64,000 bases of DNA from the NCBI GenBank assembly GCA_041399205.1, contig JAWKTK010000004.1, positions 186,001-250,000 on the forward strand, given 5' to 3'. The DNA comes from JAGQOZ01 sp041399205 (GTDB taxonomy: Bacteria; Planctomycetota; Planctomycetia; Pirellulales; Pirellulaceae). Positions 25,041-34,576 of this stretch are shown here, piece after piece (within the stretch, counting starts at the first letter, position 1; every line of letters starts with the position of its first letter). Under the pieces are notes generated by a model that worked only from the letters and a program-made list of their open reading frames with translations, did not search any database and had not been told where the DNA came from. Made by a program: the position numbers and the translations under genes.

Positions 25041-26696
25041 ATGATTCGACGCATCGCACTGCCGGCCACGTGGTTCAGCTTGATGACCGTTTACATTGGG
25101 TTCGCACAACAACCAGCCGTCATTCCCGCGGCACAGCTGCAGCCGGCCGTACCCGCCACTGTCGTTCAGCCAGCGGCAACACAACAACCTGCCGCAACAC
25201 TGCAGCCGGCGCAGGCGGCCGCGGAGGCGACAGAGGCGACCGTCGACGAAGCAACCGAACCGACAGACGATGCCGCTGTGGATACGGCAACCAACGAAAC
25301 GGCCGATTCATCTGCAGACGAAGCATCAAACGCGGCTTCGTCAGACGAAGACGCCGCGGCCAAAGCCAAGCAAGCTGCCTTGGACGCCAAGATTGAAGCG
25401 GAAAAGACCAAGCTGAAGACAGAACGCACTCAGTTTCAACAACAACGATTGCAGCAGATCAAGCAGCTGCAGTTTGATCGCCGTATGTCATCGGCGCTGC
25501 AGTTGTGGTCGACGCCCGACGCAGACAAAGTAGCCGCAGAAAAGGAATCGGAAGAAAAACGTTTGGAGGCGGAAGCCAAGGCCAAAGCTCAAGCGGCAGA
25601 AGCAGCCGACGACAGCGCGTCACCTGTCGCCGAAGAATTGCCGGCAGAAGTCGTTCAGTTGCGAAGTGATTTCGAAGCGGAAAAGAAGGCGTTCACGGAA
25701 AGTTTGCAAGCGTTTCAAGAAGCGGTGACGCTAGGCCAATGGGACGAAGTGAAACAGTTTCTGGCTTCGCTGGAAGAAGAAGAACAAGACGCCGCGCTGA
25801 ACCAACTCTTGACGTCGTTGGCCGCCGGTCCGGCTGGCCCGCAGATGCCCACCGCCGATCAGATGCCGCTGGTCGATCCTGCCGTGCTGGCCGCCGCCAT
25901 GGCCGCTCGAGGGCAAGGACCGGGCGCTCGTTTTCGCGAAACCAATTTCTTTGCGCTCGCCGATATCGAAGGACTCTTGCGCTGTTGCCCGGACGATCTG
26001 GAAGATGCGCAGATCATGCGATTAGGCCAAATCATTCGGCAGTCGATCACTGCGGGACACGATGTCGATTCGCTCGTTCGCCGGTTCGAAGAGGAAGTCA
26101 AGAAACCGTCCGAATCCCATCCCATTGTCAATAAACGGTTGGCTGCCAAACTGCTGTTTGCCGCTGGCCAGTCACAACACACCGGCAACTTTCTGCCCAC
26201 GGCCGATGAAGCCGTTGCAGGCAATGACCGAGAAGGTTTGAACCTGTTGGCTCGCTATGCCTACGACGCGTATCGAACGGAAAACAAAAAGGAACTGCTT
26301 GTCCAAGCCTGGGAGGCAACGCAAGCGGTTCTGGCGGCCGGCGAAGTGGATCCGGAAGAGAAAAACGAAGCGTTGAAGCGAGCGGTCGAATTGGCACCCA
26401 AGGTTGCGGAAGAACTGGGGCAAGCGTGGTTGGATGAAAGCTTCACCAAACGCATGGAGCGAGGCAAAGAGATTCTGGGGACAATCGGCTCGACCGCCGC
26501 CACCGCCATGCAGACTCGTCCCACCGACGCGCAATACCGTTTGAAGATTTTGCAGCTCCAAAAAACGGCTGTCGACGCGCTGATTCAGGCTGCTCCAGAA
26601 CTAGCCCAAGACTGGCAAGAACAATTGAATTTGTTGGCCATGAACTGGCTCAAAGAAGCCGAATACACTCACCAACCAGCGCAACTTCGTCCATGA
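25041..26696 (+). CDS. large secreted protein of unknown function, N-terminal part
   Basis: 551 aa. Signal peptide (TWFSLMTVYIGFAQQ), then a long Ala/Pro/Gln/Thr/Glu-rich low-complexity stretch (residues 15-115), a charged coiled-coil region (VAAEKESEEKRLEAEAKAKA), and a helical repeat domain. I know no named family. Its last codons overlap the next ORF (ATGA). The other frame reads PTSATSSM into the next protein, and related planctomycete proteins are, as I recall, single chains, so the two may be one gene with a frame break here. Confidence 0.75.
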   Translation: MIRRIALPATWFSLMTVYIGFAQQPAVIPAAQLQPAVPATVVQPAATQQPAATLQPAQAAAEATEATVDEATEPTDDAAVDTATNETADSSADEASNAASSDEDAAAKAKQAALDAKIEAEKTKLKTERTQFQQQRLQQIKQLQFDRRMSSALQLWSTPDADKVAAEKESEEKRLEAEAKAKAQAAEAADDSASPVAEELPAEVVQLRSDFEAEKKAFTESLQAFQEAVTLGQWDEVKQFLASLEEEEQDAALNQLLTSLAAGPAGPQMPTADQMPLVDPAVLAAAMAARGQGPGARFRETNFFALADIEGLLRCCPDDLEDAQIMRLGQIIRQSITAGHDVDSLVRRFEEEVKKPSESHPIVNKRLAAKLLFAAGQSQHTGNFLPTADEAVAGNDREGLNLLARYAYDAYRTENKKELLVQAWEATQAVLAAGEVDPEEKNEALKRAVELAPKVAEELGQAWLDESFTKRMERGKEILGTIGSTAATAMQTRPTDAQYRLKILQLQKTAVDALIQAAPELAQDWQEQLNLLAMNWLKEAEYTHQPAQLRP

Positions 26697-29122
26697 ACGC
26701 CATGCTGCGTCGAGACATCTACGGCAATTATTATTATTCGGAAGACTATGACTATAATTCGCGACGTATGTCGGGGCAGAGTTCGCCCATTGAGACTCCG
26801 GACATGCTGGAAAACCGTCCTACCGACGATTGGTTGGCGCTGCTGTCCCCCAGTATCCAACCAAAGTTTCAAATGATCTTCGCTCAGCTTTATCTAAAAG
26901 TAAACGAAGAAGAAAAGGCCTTTCCGTTTATCGAAGCGTTCGCTCAATCTCAGCCGGAAAAAGCTTTGGATTTGGCGCATGAATTTCTGCGAGTTTGGAC
27001 GGAGAATCACAATCCGAATCAGAATCAAGGTCGCACGAATTATTACATGTTCATGTACGGATATGACCAACGAGCGGACCAAATTCCGTTGACTCGATCC
27101 AAACAAGAACGCAACTTGAAGGAACTTGCCGAATGGATTCAGCGTCTGAAAGCGTTGCCAATTGGTGAATTGGATGAAGAACTGCTGGTTCGCGCGTTTA
27201 AGACCAGCCACAGTTCGGCCGAAGTCTATCGCTTGGAGACCATGGAAAAGGTGTTTGGCAAAGTTGATTCGCTCAAGCCAGAAACTTTGGCGGAAATGAT
27301 TCAACAAATGCGAACCAATTTGGCGACCATTTGGCGAGATCCGGCGGAACAGAAAAACCAAAAAACGAATCGCACCAAAACAGAAATGCTGGCCGAAGTC
27401 GCTCGAGGCTACGTGGTGGCGAATCAGGTCCTAAATGTCGGTTTGGAAAAATACGGTGACGATTGGCGCATGATGTTGGCCAAAGCCTGCGTCGAATATG
27501 ACCAAAACGACTTTCAACAAGAACAACAGAAAAGTAGCGAATATGCCGAGAAACGAGCCGCCTGTATGCAGCTGTTTCGTGATGCCGCGCTCCGCTACAT
27601 CCAAGCGTTGCCGGAATTAGAGCAAGAGGACGAAGAAACCGCAGCGTTTGAATTTTGGTATTACGCCAGTCTGGGCGCGGTCGATTTGGGACGGATTTCG
27701 GAAAAGAGCAAACCCGACCTGACGCAACCGGCGGTGATTCGAGAAACCATTCAATCCATTCCGGGTGACGCTGCCGATCGGCACTTGGGCATGTTCGCCA
27801 ATTCGTTGTTTACCAGAATGAGTTCGCTGAAACCAGAAATGAAGTTCCGCTACTTGCGCACCGGTTTTGAAATTGTGGGTGACCACAAACAAGCTGCCGA
27901 GGCCAAGAAGGTGTTTGATTATTACAAAGACTTGGTGACGGAAATCCGCTTGGAAACTCGAGTCGATGGTAGCACCAACGTCGGACACGCTCAGCCGTTT
28001 GGTCTGTTTGTGGACTTGGTGCACACCACACAGATTGAACGAGAATCCGGCGGGTTTGGCAAATATCTGCAGAACCAAAACAATATGTACTATTCGTACA
28101 ACTATGGTCGACCAACGGAAAACTATCGAGACAAGTTTGAAGAAGCCGCCACGGAAGCGTTGAAAGAACGGTTCGAAGTCTTGTCGGTGACATTCAACGA
28201 TCCAGAAGTCACTTCTTCGGCCACCAGCGAATTTGGCTGGCGAAAAACACCGTACGCCTACGTGCTGCTAAAGCCGCGAGGCCCCGAAGTTGACATGATT
28301 CCGTCACTGCATATCGATTTGGATTTCTTGGACACATCAGGTTACGCCATCATACCGGTCGAATCGGCCAGTATTCCTATCGACGCCAAGTCGGAAACGG
28401 GCGAAGCACGTCCCTTTGAAAATCTGAAAGTGGTTCAAACCTTGGATGAACGGCAAGCCAAAGACGGCAAGCTGATTTTGGAAGTAAAGGCCAATTCGCA
28501 TGGTTTGTTGCCCGATTTGGAAAAACTGGTCCAGATGGATTTGGAAAAGTTCGAAGTGCAAAACATCGATGACCAGGGATTGTCAGTCGACCGCTTTGAT
28601 CCCGACGCGGCCGACGTGGCTGTTTCCACTGAACGAACTTGGCAGATTACCATGCGTTCCAAACCGGAATTGAAGACTGCACCCGATGCATTCCAGTTTC
28701 CTAGCGTGATTCCTGCGACACAAGAAGTGAGTTATCAACGCTATGTCGATGCGGATTTGGAAGAAGTGGAAAACTCCGTTCGCTTGAAAGCCAACTACGA
28801 TGCGCCCAACCGTTGGTGGTTCGTGCCGCTGGTTGCTGGTAGCGTACTGGGACTGCTGGCCATTTTGTTGGCCGTGTACCTGCTCACTAAAAAATCGACC
28901 GTCACGGTGCAGCAAGGTCTCCAGCTTCCGGATGTGGTCACGCCGTTTACCGTGCTGGGGCTATTAAAGCAGATCGAAGCGAGGAACGGTTTCAATGATG
29001 CGAAACGCAAGGACTTGGCTCATTCTATTCAACAGATCGAACAGCACTACTTTGTAGACGAATCGACCGAACCGCTGCAGCTAGAAGAAATTGCCTCCCA
29101 CTGGTTACAGCAGTCGCCGTAA
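26693..29122 (+). CDS. large helical-repeat membrane-anchored protein of unknown function
   Basis: 809 aa. Begins abruptly with NAMLRRDIYGNYYY and has no signal peptide, although a large part is expected outside the membrane. TPR/HEAT-like helices over residues 30-420 (FAQLYLKVNEEEKAFPFIEA), then a beta-rich part, then a single membrane segment VPLVAGSVLGLLAILLAVYL near residue 700 and a short inside tail. The missing N-terminal signal supports its being the C-terminal part of the preceding protein, or export together with it. No function assigned. Confidence 0.75.
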   Translation: MNAMLRRDIYGNYYYSEDYDYNSRRMSGQSSPIETPDMLENRPTDDWLALLSPSIQPKFQMIFAQLYLKVNEEEKAFPFIEAFAQSQPEKALDLAHEFLRVWTENHNPNQNQGRTNYYMFMYGYDQRADQIPLTRSKQERNLKELAEWIQRLKALPIGELDEELLVRAFKTSHSSAEVYRLETMEKVFGKVDSLKPETLAEMIQQMRTNLATIWRDPAEQKNQKTNRTKTEMLAEVARGYVVANQVLNVGLEKYGDDWRMMLAKACVEYDQNDFQQEQQKSSEYAEKRAACMQLFRDAALRYIQALPELEQEDEETAAFEFWYYASLGAVDLGRISEKSKPDLTQPAVIRETIQSIPGDAADRHLGMFANSLFTRMSSLKPEMKFRYLRTGFEIVGDHKQAAEAKKVFDYYKDLVTEIRLETRVDGSTNVGHAQPFGLFVDLVHTTQIERESGGFGKYLQNQNNMYYSYNYGRPTENYRDKFEEAATEALKERFEVLSVTFNDPEVTSSATSEFGWRKTPYAYVLLKPRGPEVDMIPSLHIDLDFLDTSGYAIIPVESASIPIDAKSETGEARPFENLKVVQTLDERQAKDGKLILEVKANSHGLLPDLEKLVQMDLEKFEVQNIDDQGLSVDRFDPDAADVAVSTERTWQITMRSKPELKTAPDAFQFPSVIPATQEVSYQRYVDADLEEVENSVRLKANYDAPNRWWFVPLVAGSVLGLLAILLAVYLLTKKSTVTVQQGLQLPDVVTPFTVLGLLKQIEARNGFNDAKRKDLAHSIQQIEQHYFVDESTEPLQLEEIASHWLQQSP

Positions 29123-29181
29123 GTTACAAAATTGGAATTCGGGAGACCGAAGCTCCTGCCGTGCAGCACGGATGACCCCCT

Positions 29182-29460
29182 GAATTCCAGCTGTTTGGGC
29201 GCTTCTGGATTCCAGCCGCTTGGGCGCTCTGGATTCCAGCCGCTTGGAGCGCTTCTGGATTCCAGCCGTTTGGGCGGCTGTGGATTCCAGCCGCTTGGGC
29301 TAGCCCCGGACCTGGAACTGTGGTCCGGGGCTAGCGCCTAAACGGCTGGGGTTTGTGGTCCGGGGCTAGGCCCAAGCGGCTGGGGTTTGTGGTCCGGGGC
29401 TAGCGCCCAAGCGGCTGGGGTTTGTGGTCCGGGGCTAGCGCCCAAACGGCTGGGGTTTTA
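29182..29460. repeat. two opposed arrays of a short repeat forming one large inverted repeat
   Basis: Left array: five copies of GGATTCCAGCCGCTTGGGCG (variants with T for C and a GAGCG end) at about 29182, 29208, 29231, 29256 and 29282. Right array: four copies of GGTCCGGGGCTAGCGCCCAA plus GCGGCTGGGGTTTGT at 29322, 29357, 29391 and 29426, spaced 34-35 bp. CCAGCCGCTTGGGC in the left copies is the reverse complement of GCCCAAGCGGCTGG in the right copies, and the centre contains TAGCCCCGGACC against GGTCCGGGGCTA. Confidence 0.9.
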
Positions 29461-29511
29461 GGATGATTCGGCAATAATGCTGGTTCGCATTGGAAGGTAA
29501 AAATCTACGGC

Positions 29512-30462
29512 ATGTTTTGGGACGTACTTTTGACTGTCTTATTGGCATTGCATTTGTTGGCCATGAATATTGCTTCGGCCGGACCGTTGGTCACGCCCTT
29601 TTTCGAGGCCAAAGGGAGCGTGGTAGAGAATGATGCTCGACTAGGCAAGTGGCTCAGTTGGTTCGCGGTTTACGCCTTTGTGGTTGGCATGTTGTTGGGG
29701 CTGGGGGTTGCCGGAGTCTTGTGGCTGGCGGGCGAAACGACGTTCTTCAACGCGTTGCCTCGATTCGCTTACAAGATCAAATGGGGTGTCGCGGAACTGG
29801 CATTTTTTCTGGCGTGCATGGTTCCCTATGCCTTGTTATGGGATAGAGCAATCCGTGGCGGTCGCATTTTCAAGTGGTTGCATCGCGCGGTGGCGGTCTT
29901 GGCAGCCACAAATCTGCTGTATCATTTTCCGGTTCTGTTCCGAGTGATCGTGTTGGTGGCGAACGGGCGCAGCGGCAAAGACGGTACGAACGATATCCGT
30001 GCAGCCGAATTTCGCGAATTCGGTTTCACTCCGGAAGTCATTTCGTTTGCATGCCATTTTGCTCTGGCGTCGGTGGCAGTGGTGGGCGTGGCCGTGATGT
30101 GGCGAGCCGTCCGGATGCGAGCGAACACAACTGACGATTCGCTGGCTGCGAACGACAGCGACTGGCAAACACGGGCCATTCAACGAGGCGCTCGAATTAC
30201 CTTGTTCGCATCGGCGCTACAAATTCTGGTCGGAATCTGGGTGGCCTACAGTTTGCCTCGCGTATCCCTGAACAAAGTTTTGGGACAGGACATGGCGGCT
30301 ACGGCCTGTTTGGGCGTCAGTGCGTTGCTGACATTCTTGCTGTTGCAACTGCTGACGCCGCTGGCTTTTGGCGAATGGAAAAAGTCAGCGGTGGTGCGCT
30401 GTAAGCTATTGTTGATGTTGATCGTCGTTTTGATGACGCACACGTTGCGGAAAACGTATTGA
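29512..30462 (+). CDS. multi-pass membrane protein of unknown function
   Basis: 316 aa with about eight hydrophobic segments: VLLTVLLALHLLAMNIASAG, WFAVYAFVVGMLLGLGVAGV, AELAFFLACMVPYALLW, AVAVLAATNLLYHFPVLFRV, CHFALASVAVVGVAVMW, ALQILVGIWVAYSLP, LGVSALLTFLLLQLLTPL and CKLLLMLIVVLMTHT. Histidines near membrane edges (residues 18, 130, 135) could bind haem, but I do not recognise a family. Preceded by the repeat array. Confidence 0.85.
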   Translation: MFWDVLLTVLLALHLLAMNIASAGPLVTPFFEAKGSVVENDARLGKWLSWFAVYAFVVGMLLGLGVAGVLWLAGETTFFNALPRFAYKIKWGVAELAFFLACMVPYALLWDRAIRGGRIFKWLHRAVAVLAATNLLYHFPVLFRVIVLVANGRSGKDGTNDIRAAEFREFGFTPEVISFACHFALASVAVVGVAVMWRAVRMRANTTDDSLAANDSDWQTRAIQRGARITLFASALQILVGIWVAYSLPRVSLNKVLGQDMAATACLGVSALLTFLLLQLLTPLAFGEWKKSAVVRCKLLLMLIVVLMTHTLRKTY

Positions 30463-30481
30463 CATGAGTGACCAATGCGTG

Positions 30482-31537
30482 TCACTCGGCCGTCTCCTCT
30501 GCCGCATCGCCGATATTGCTCTCCGGATCTTCTTGAACGTTGGTGATGGTTTCCTGGATCGCTTTGATGGTTGCATCCGGCAAATCAGCCTCGACCAGCA
30601 ATTCTAGTGTCGGAAGTAACGAGCGCCGGTTGTCGGTCGCACCGTTGATTACCGCTAACATGTGTTCCAGCCGCCTGACCAAGCTGCGCGATAGATGTAC
30701 TCGCTGATCGGCTGGCAGGGCCAGTGTCTCGCGGATTGGTTCCAAATGTTCTTGTATCTGAATCAAACAACGATTGGCCGATTCGGGATCGTTGGCCAGT
30801 ATCGGAAACGTGGCTTCGTATAAAGTGGTTGCGTCAACGAACCATGACGAGGCACTATAGTCGGCTGAATGTAACGGATACGACATGGAAGTTTGTTCGA
30901 TGGGAAACTGTTGGGCAGCGTTCAAAAGTCCTGGATGCTTTGGATCCAGTTGATAGATCATGTCTAACGCGCAAAACGAAGCAATGGTCGAGTCTTTCGA
31001 CACCAGTGCCTGTTCTAGCAACGGCAGGAACTGTCGTTTCCAAGGCGTATCCGGTTCCATCTGATCCAGCGCAGGATCCGCCAGTTCATATAGATTCGCC
31101 AGCGTGGCCCAGGCCTGCGTTCGATGGGCGTGGTCGTCGTGCTGTACGTCGACAGCTAACGGCAACGTAACGCTGGTGAAACGCCTATTCAATTCCGCAG
31201 CCAACTCTGTGCGGTCAATGATCATCAATGAATCTTCAGTCGTTTCCCCCGGATTCCAAAAGCTGACAAGAAACATGGGAAAGCTGATCGAACCCATCGT
31301 GTGTGATTCCAGACACAGCTGGATAAAGTCCACGGTTGCCGATGCCCCCAATGACCGGACCGTGACACGAGCCAGCACGTTGATTTTTTCGTCTAGAGCC
31401 TGACCCGCCAAACCGTGAATTCGAATGACACTCAGCAACGCTTCCAAGAACGCTTGCCGATTGGATTCGTTGATGCCCAAAACTCGTAACGCTCGCAGTG
31501 CTTCACAAGTCCGTTCTGGTTGGCGATCGAACCGCAA
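30482..31537 (-). CDS. helical-repeat protein of unknown function, 5'-truncated
   Basis: 351 aa from a TTG without a good ribosome site. The same frame is coding-like for 15 more codons upstream (WAHGGKTSAEWLDV) to a TGA at 31583-31585, so the real N-terminus is missing or shifted. Content: HEAT-like helices (CEALRALRVLGINESNRQAFL) and an acidic C-terminus (DPESNIGDAAEETAE). Planctomycete proteins with GGKTxxEWL usually start with a signal peptide that is absent here. The loss coincides with the end of a truncated nucleotidyltransferase on the other strand. Confidence 0.65.
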   Translation of the reverse strand: MRFDRQPERTCEALRALRVLGINESNRQAFLEALLSVIRIHGLAGQALDEKINVLARVTVRSLGASATVDFIQLCLESHTMGSISFPMFLVSFWNPGETTEDSLMIIDRTELAAELNRRFTSVTLPLAVDVQHDDHAHRTQAWATLANLYELADPALDQMEPDTPWKRQFLPLLEQALVSKDSTIASFCALDMIYQLDPKHPGLLNAAQQFPIEQTSMSYPLHSADYSASSWFVDATTLYEATFPILANDPESANRCLIQIQEHLEPIRETLALPADQRVHLSRSLVRRLEHMLAVINGATDNRRSLLPTLELLVEADLPDATIKAIQETITNVQEDPESNIGDAAEETAE

Positions 31538-31579
31538 TACGTCCAGCCACTCGGCCGATGTCTTGCCGCCATGAGCCCA

Positions 31580-31834
31580 TATTCACGGAATCGACGGTTA
31601 TCATGCTTGGAAAAGCGCCGATGCGAATTGACCTATTGACGAATCAGTGGCACCTCATTTGATGATGTTGCGGCTGCAGCTAGAGTCTACGAACTGGACG
31701 GATTGAGGGTTCCGGTTATTTCACCAGAGCTGCTACTAAGGAGGAAGTTAGCATCAGGTCGAGGCCAAGATCTCGTCGACGCGGCTGCCCTGCAGCACTG
31801 GCTAGAGATCCATGGAACGGATGAAGTCGACTAA
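31580..31834 (+). pseudogene. nucleotidyltransferase-family remnant (C-terminal part, frame-broken)
   Basis: Frame one from about 31582 reads TESTVIMLGKAPMRIDLLT; after a one-base slip near 31642 frame two reads ISGTSFDDVAAAARVYELDG, LRVPVISPELLLRRKLASGR and GQDLVDAAALQHW to a TAA at 31832-31834. The pattern RIDLLTxISGxSF...V.ELDGLxVPVIS.E.L...K.ASGR.QDL.D..AL is that of small nucleotidyltransferase/DUF6036-like proteins related to toxin-antitoxin nucleotidyltransferases. The N-terminal catalytic part is missing, so it is a relic. Confidence 0.75.
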
Positions 31835-32397
31835 TCCAGCAAACCGTCCAGTCGTTCTCGAAGCTTCTTTAGCAACTTCGATTTTGCGGCGTACACCGTC
31901 CAAACGCTCAGCCCGTATTTCTGAGCGACTTGATCGGCTGAAACATCTTCTAGAATGAATTCGCGACACGCTTGCCAGGTTTGAGTTGTGAATTCGGATC
32001 GCAGTAGTTCGAACGCGCGCGACACCAATTGCTGGCGGTATTCCAATTCCCAAAAGACTTGCGAATCAACTTCGTCTGGAATGGCGGTTAATTCTGATTC
32101 GCCTGCTTCGACCATCGGCAGTCGCCGACGCCGTTGATGTTCGTTCCACTTGTTCAGTGTGATGCGACGCAACCAGCCGCGGAAACTCTTCGACTGATCA
32201 TACTGGAATTCGGGCAGTTTTCGTACCAGTTGCAGTAACACGTCTTGGACCAAGTCTGCCGCGTCGCTGGCGTTCAGCCCGGTCTTTCTGGCCCAGTAGA
32301 ACATCAGCGGCGTATACAAATCGACGAATTGGGTCCACGCGAGCTTGTCGCGAGAATCTTGGAGGCGAATCAAGAGGCTAGGGGATGTCGATTCCAT
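31831..32397 (-). CDS. ECF sigma factor, planctomycete type
   Basis: 188 aa. Region 2: LIRLQDSRDKLAWTQFVDLY, DAADLVQDVLLQLVRKL, SFRGWLRRITLNKWNEHQRR. Region 4: ILEDVSADQVAQKYGLSVWT then VYAAKSKLLKKLRERL. In planctomycetes such factors usually sit next to a Ser/Thr kinase or a large membrane protein with which they work. Here the neighbours are a gene relic and an unrelated PEP-CTERM gene, so its partner may have been lost. The stop overlaps the stop of the convergent nucleotidyltransferase relic. Confidence 0.92.
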   Translation of the reverse strand: MESTSPSLLIRLQDSRDKLAWTQFVDLYTPLMFYWARKTGLNASDAADLVQDVLLQLVRKLPEFQYDQSKSFRGWLRRITLNKWNEHQRRRRLPMVEAGESELTAIPDEVDSQVFWELEYRQQLVSRAFELLRSEFTTQTWQACREFILEDVSADQVAQKYGLSVWTVYAAKSKLLKKLRERLDGLLD

Positions 32398-32454
32398 GCG
32401 TTCCGTTCACTAAGTGGGGAAACTCGATTCTACACGGATGTGCATAGAAAATGA

Positions 32455-32489
32455 AATGGGCATGTTCGTGCGTTGCGAACATGCCCATT
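32455..32489 (-). terminator. intrinsic terminator of the downstream-read PEP-CTERM gene
   Basis: AATGGGCATGTTCG-TGCGTTG-CGAACATGCCCATT, 14 perfect pairs. On the minus strand it is followed by TCATTTTCT. It lies 66 nt after the stop of the gene at 32555-34075 and before the sigma factor, separating the two transcripts. Confidence 0.85.
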
Positions 32490-32554
32490 ATGCATGGCAA
32501 GTGAATTGGTAGCCGCGAAACGCGATGATGTCATCCTCGCGTATTCGCGTCCTC

Positions 32555-34075
32555 TTACGCGATGCTGTGTGCGCGCCGGCGTCGGAGACTCAGGCCGAGT
32601 AAACCGGTTAGCAGCAAGGTGAAACTCGCTGGTTCCGGCACGGCTGCCACTGCTTCGCGAGGCCCCAGTTCAAAACCACCTTGGCCAAACGCGGTCACCA
32701 AGTCGGATGTGTTGAAATCGCCATCGCCATTCCAATCGCCGGTAGCCCAGCCAGAATTGCCGGGTGTGGTGTCTTCGTATTCGCCCGCTGCGAAGACCGC
32801 CACCAAGTCGCCGGTGCCAAATTCGCCGTCCAAATTGGAATCGCCGAAGTAAGTGTTCCGCAGTTCGACAACCCAGGCGGTTCGATCCGCATCGTTGACG
32901 CTGCCATCACCGTTCAGGTCGTATTCCGAGCCGGTCAGTCCGTCTCGAACCGCCGTGCTGAGCGTGTCGATGTCTTCTGCCGTCAATTGCGAATCGGCGT
33001 TGTAGTCGCCCGGAACCGGATCCACGACTTCAATCGGCAGACCAACCGCGGCGTCTAAGCCGCTAAACGAAGGAGCGTCCAACGGAAAGTACCAGTCGAG
33101 CGAACTGTTGTCCGTGATCGAATCCAGATTGGTTGCGTTGCCCAGAAGTTCTACGGGGCCGCGGAATTGAGTTGCGTACAGATTGCCTTGGGAATCCATC
33201 GCAATTTCACGAGTTGTATCCATCGATTCGCTATTGTCGATCACCTTGACTACGTCAAAGTTGGACGCAGGGTCCACGGCGAAAAGTTTGACTACTCGCG
33301 GTCCGCCGTCTCGATCAAATCGAGCGTATGACGCGAAAATATAAGGAGAGACCAAGGGGTTGTATTCCAGATCGGTGAATTCGCTGTAGTTGAAATCGGG
33401 GCCGCCTTCTGTTTCCAGTGTGGTCAATACAGAGGTGTCCATGGTGACCGAATCAACGGAAATCAGGTCTCCCGTGGAAGAAAACGCCAGCACGTGGTTC
33501 GCATCCAGCCAAGTCGTGCCCTGCGTGTCAGATTCCGACAATAGTGATGTGGATGTCTCACGAGCACCACTCAGCGACGCTCCTTTTCCAGCGGTGTCAC
33601 CCGCCACGTAATCATAAACCAGGATTTCGCCCGTGTCGTAGCCAGTAACAGCAATCTTGGTGTTGTCGGGGCTGATGGAAAGGCCACCAATTCGCGAGAT
33701 ACTGACGCCATTGCCGCCCAGTCCCATTGTGTCACCAATCAGTTCACCGGGGCCTTCGATGGTGGTGGGCAAATTGTAAATGCTGCCCCCTACGTCACTG
33801 CCTGGCCCGAAGTTAATCCCAATCAGATTCCCCGCCGGGTTGTGACTGATGGCATTGTAATTGTCGAATTCGATCGCTTGAATGAACGCTTGTTCAATCG
33901 GGTTGCTAACGGCAAAACCGCCGACATCTTCCGCTGGTCCTTGCAATCTTTCAATCCCGGTGTTCGGATCAGAATTGCTCATCGCGTAGACCAAATCATC
34001 TACTTCAAACTGAGCCTGCACTGCGGTAACAGTGACTAAAGAACAGGAGACACAAAACCAAATCCAATTTCGCAT
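32555..34075 (-). CDS. secreted PEP-CTERM protein with beta-propeller-like and dockerin-like domains
   Basis: 506 aa. Signal peptide (WFCVSCSLVTVTAVQAQ). Residues 25-350 form a WD/YVTN-like repeat region (GLSISPDNTKIAVTGYDTGE). Residues 355-415 contain paired EF-hand-like loops (DYNADSQLTAEDI, DLNGDGSVNDADRT), then a second Ca-loop module (DSNLDGEFGTGDL, DWNGDGDFNTSDL). C-terminus: VPEPASFTLLLTGLLGLSL then RRRR, a PEP-CTERM tag. Expected to be exported and anchored; ligand unknown. Confidence 0.9.
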   Translation of the reverse strand: MRNWIWFCVSCSLVTVTAVQAQFEVDDLVYAMSNSDPNTGIERLQGPAEDVGGFAVSNPIEQAFIQAIEFDNYNAISHNPAGNLIGINFGPGSDVGGSIYNLPTTIEGPGELIGDTMGLGGNGVSISRIGGLSISPDNTKIAVTGYDTGEILVYDYVAGDTAGKGASLSGARETSTSLLSESDTQGTTWLDANHVLAFSSTGDLISVDSVTMDTSVLTTLETEGGPDFNYSEFTDLEYNPLVSPYIFASYARFDRDGGPRVVKLFAVDPASNFDVVKVIDNSESMDTTREIAMDSQGNLYATQFRGPVELLGNATNLDSITDNSSLDWYFPLDAPSFSGLDAAVGLPIEVVDPVPGDYNADSQLTAEDIDTLSTAVRDGLTGSEYDLNGDGSVNDADRTAWVVELRNTYFGDSNLDGEFGTGDLVAVFAAGEYEDTTPGNSGWATGDWNGDGDFNTSDLVTAFGQGGFELGPREAVAAVPEPASFTLLLTGLLGLSLRRRRAHSIA

Positions 34076-34576
34076 GTCAATTTCCTCTCGAGGTTGTCTC
34101 TTCGCTCCGCCGCATAATCGCGCAAGAGAATTTCGTAAAAACGTTTTTCTCTGGAAGACCGCTCACGTTTATCGTGCATTCCAAACTACGATCTACCATC
34201 CTGGCCAACATGTTCGTACCAACCGGTCGGCAGTCATGATATGGAACGAAGCGAATTGGTCAACAACCCGCAGGTCCCAGTTTTCCATAGTTCACCAAAT
34301 TGCAATGAAGCGCCGAATAAGCTGGTATGAAGTTTTCTAAAAGGTTCGCTTGATTGCCACGTAATCCGTCTAGTTGCGAATTCATCAGAAGTCGTAGTTG
34401 TAGCGAGCTGTACAGTGCCGCTCGCGCGTGTTGTTATCTATGATTCGAGGCTATTGATGTGATGCTAGCGTTAGTGGTGGTTTGTAATTTTGCAAAACCC
34501 GTCTTCGCACAACGCTCTATTTTGGGTACAAGCTGCCAGCAACCAGTCCGTACGCTTGTGCTCGATGGAGTGAGCC
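34076..34576. other. 500-bp divergent intergenic region
   Basis: It lies between the divergent PEP-CTERM and coiled-coil genes and must hold both promoters. I see a short AT palindrome (CGTAAAAACG within GAGAATTTCGTAAAAACGTT, near 34129-34150) and no convincing gene; overlapping open frames here lack protein-like composition. Confidence 0.4.
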
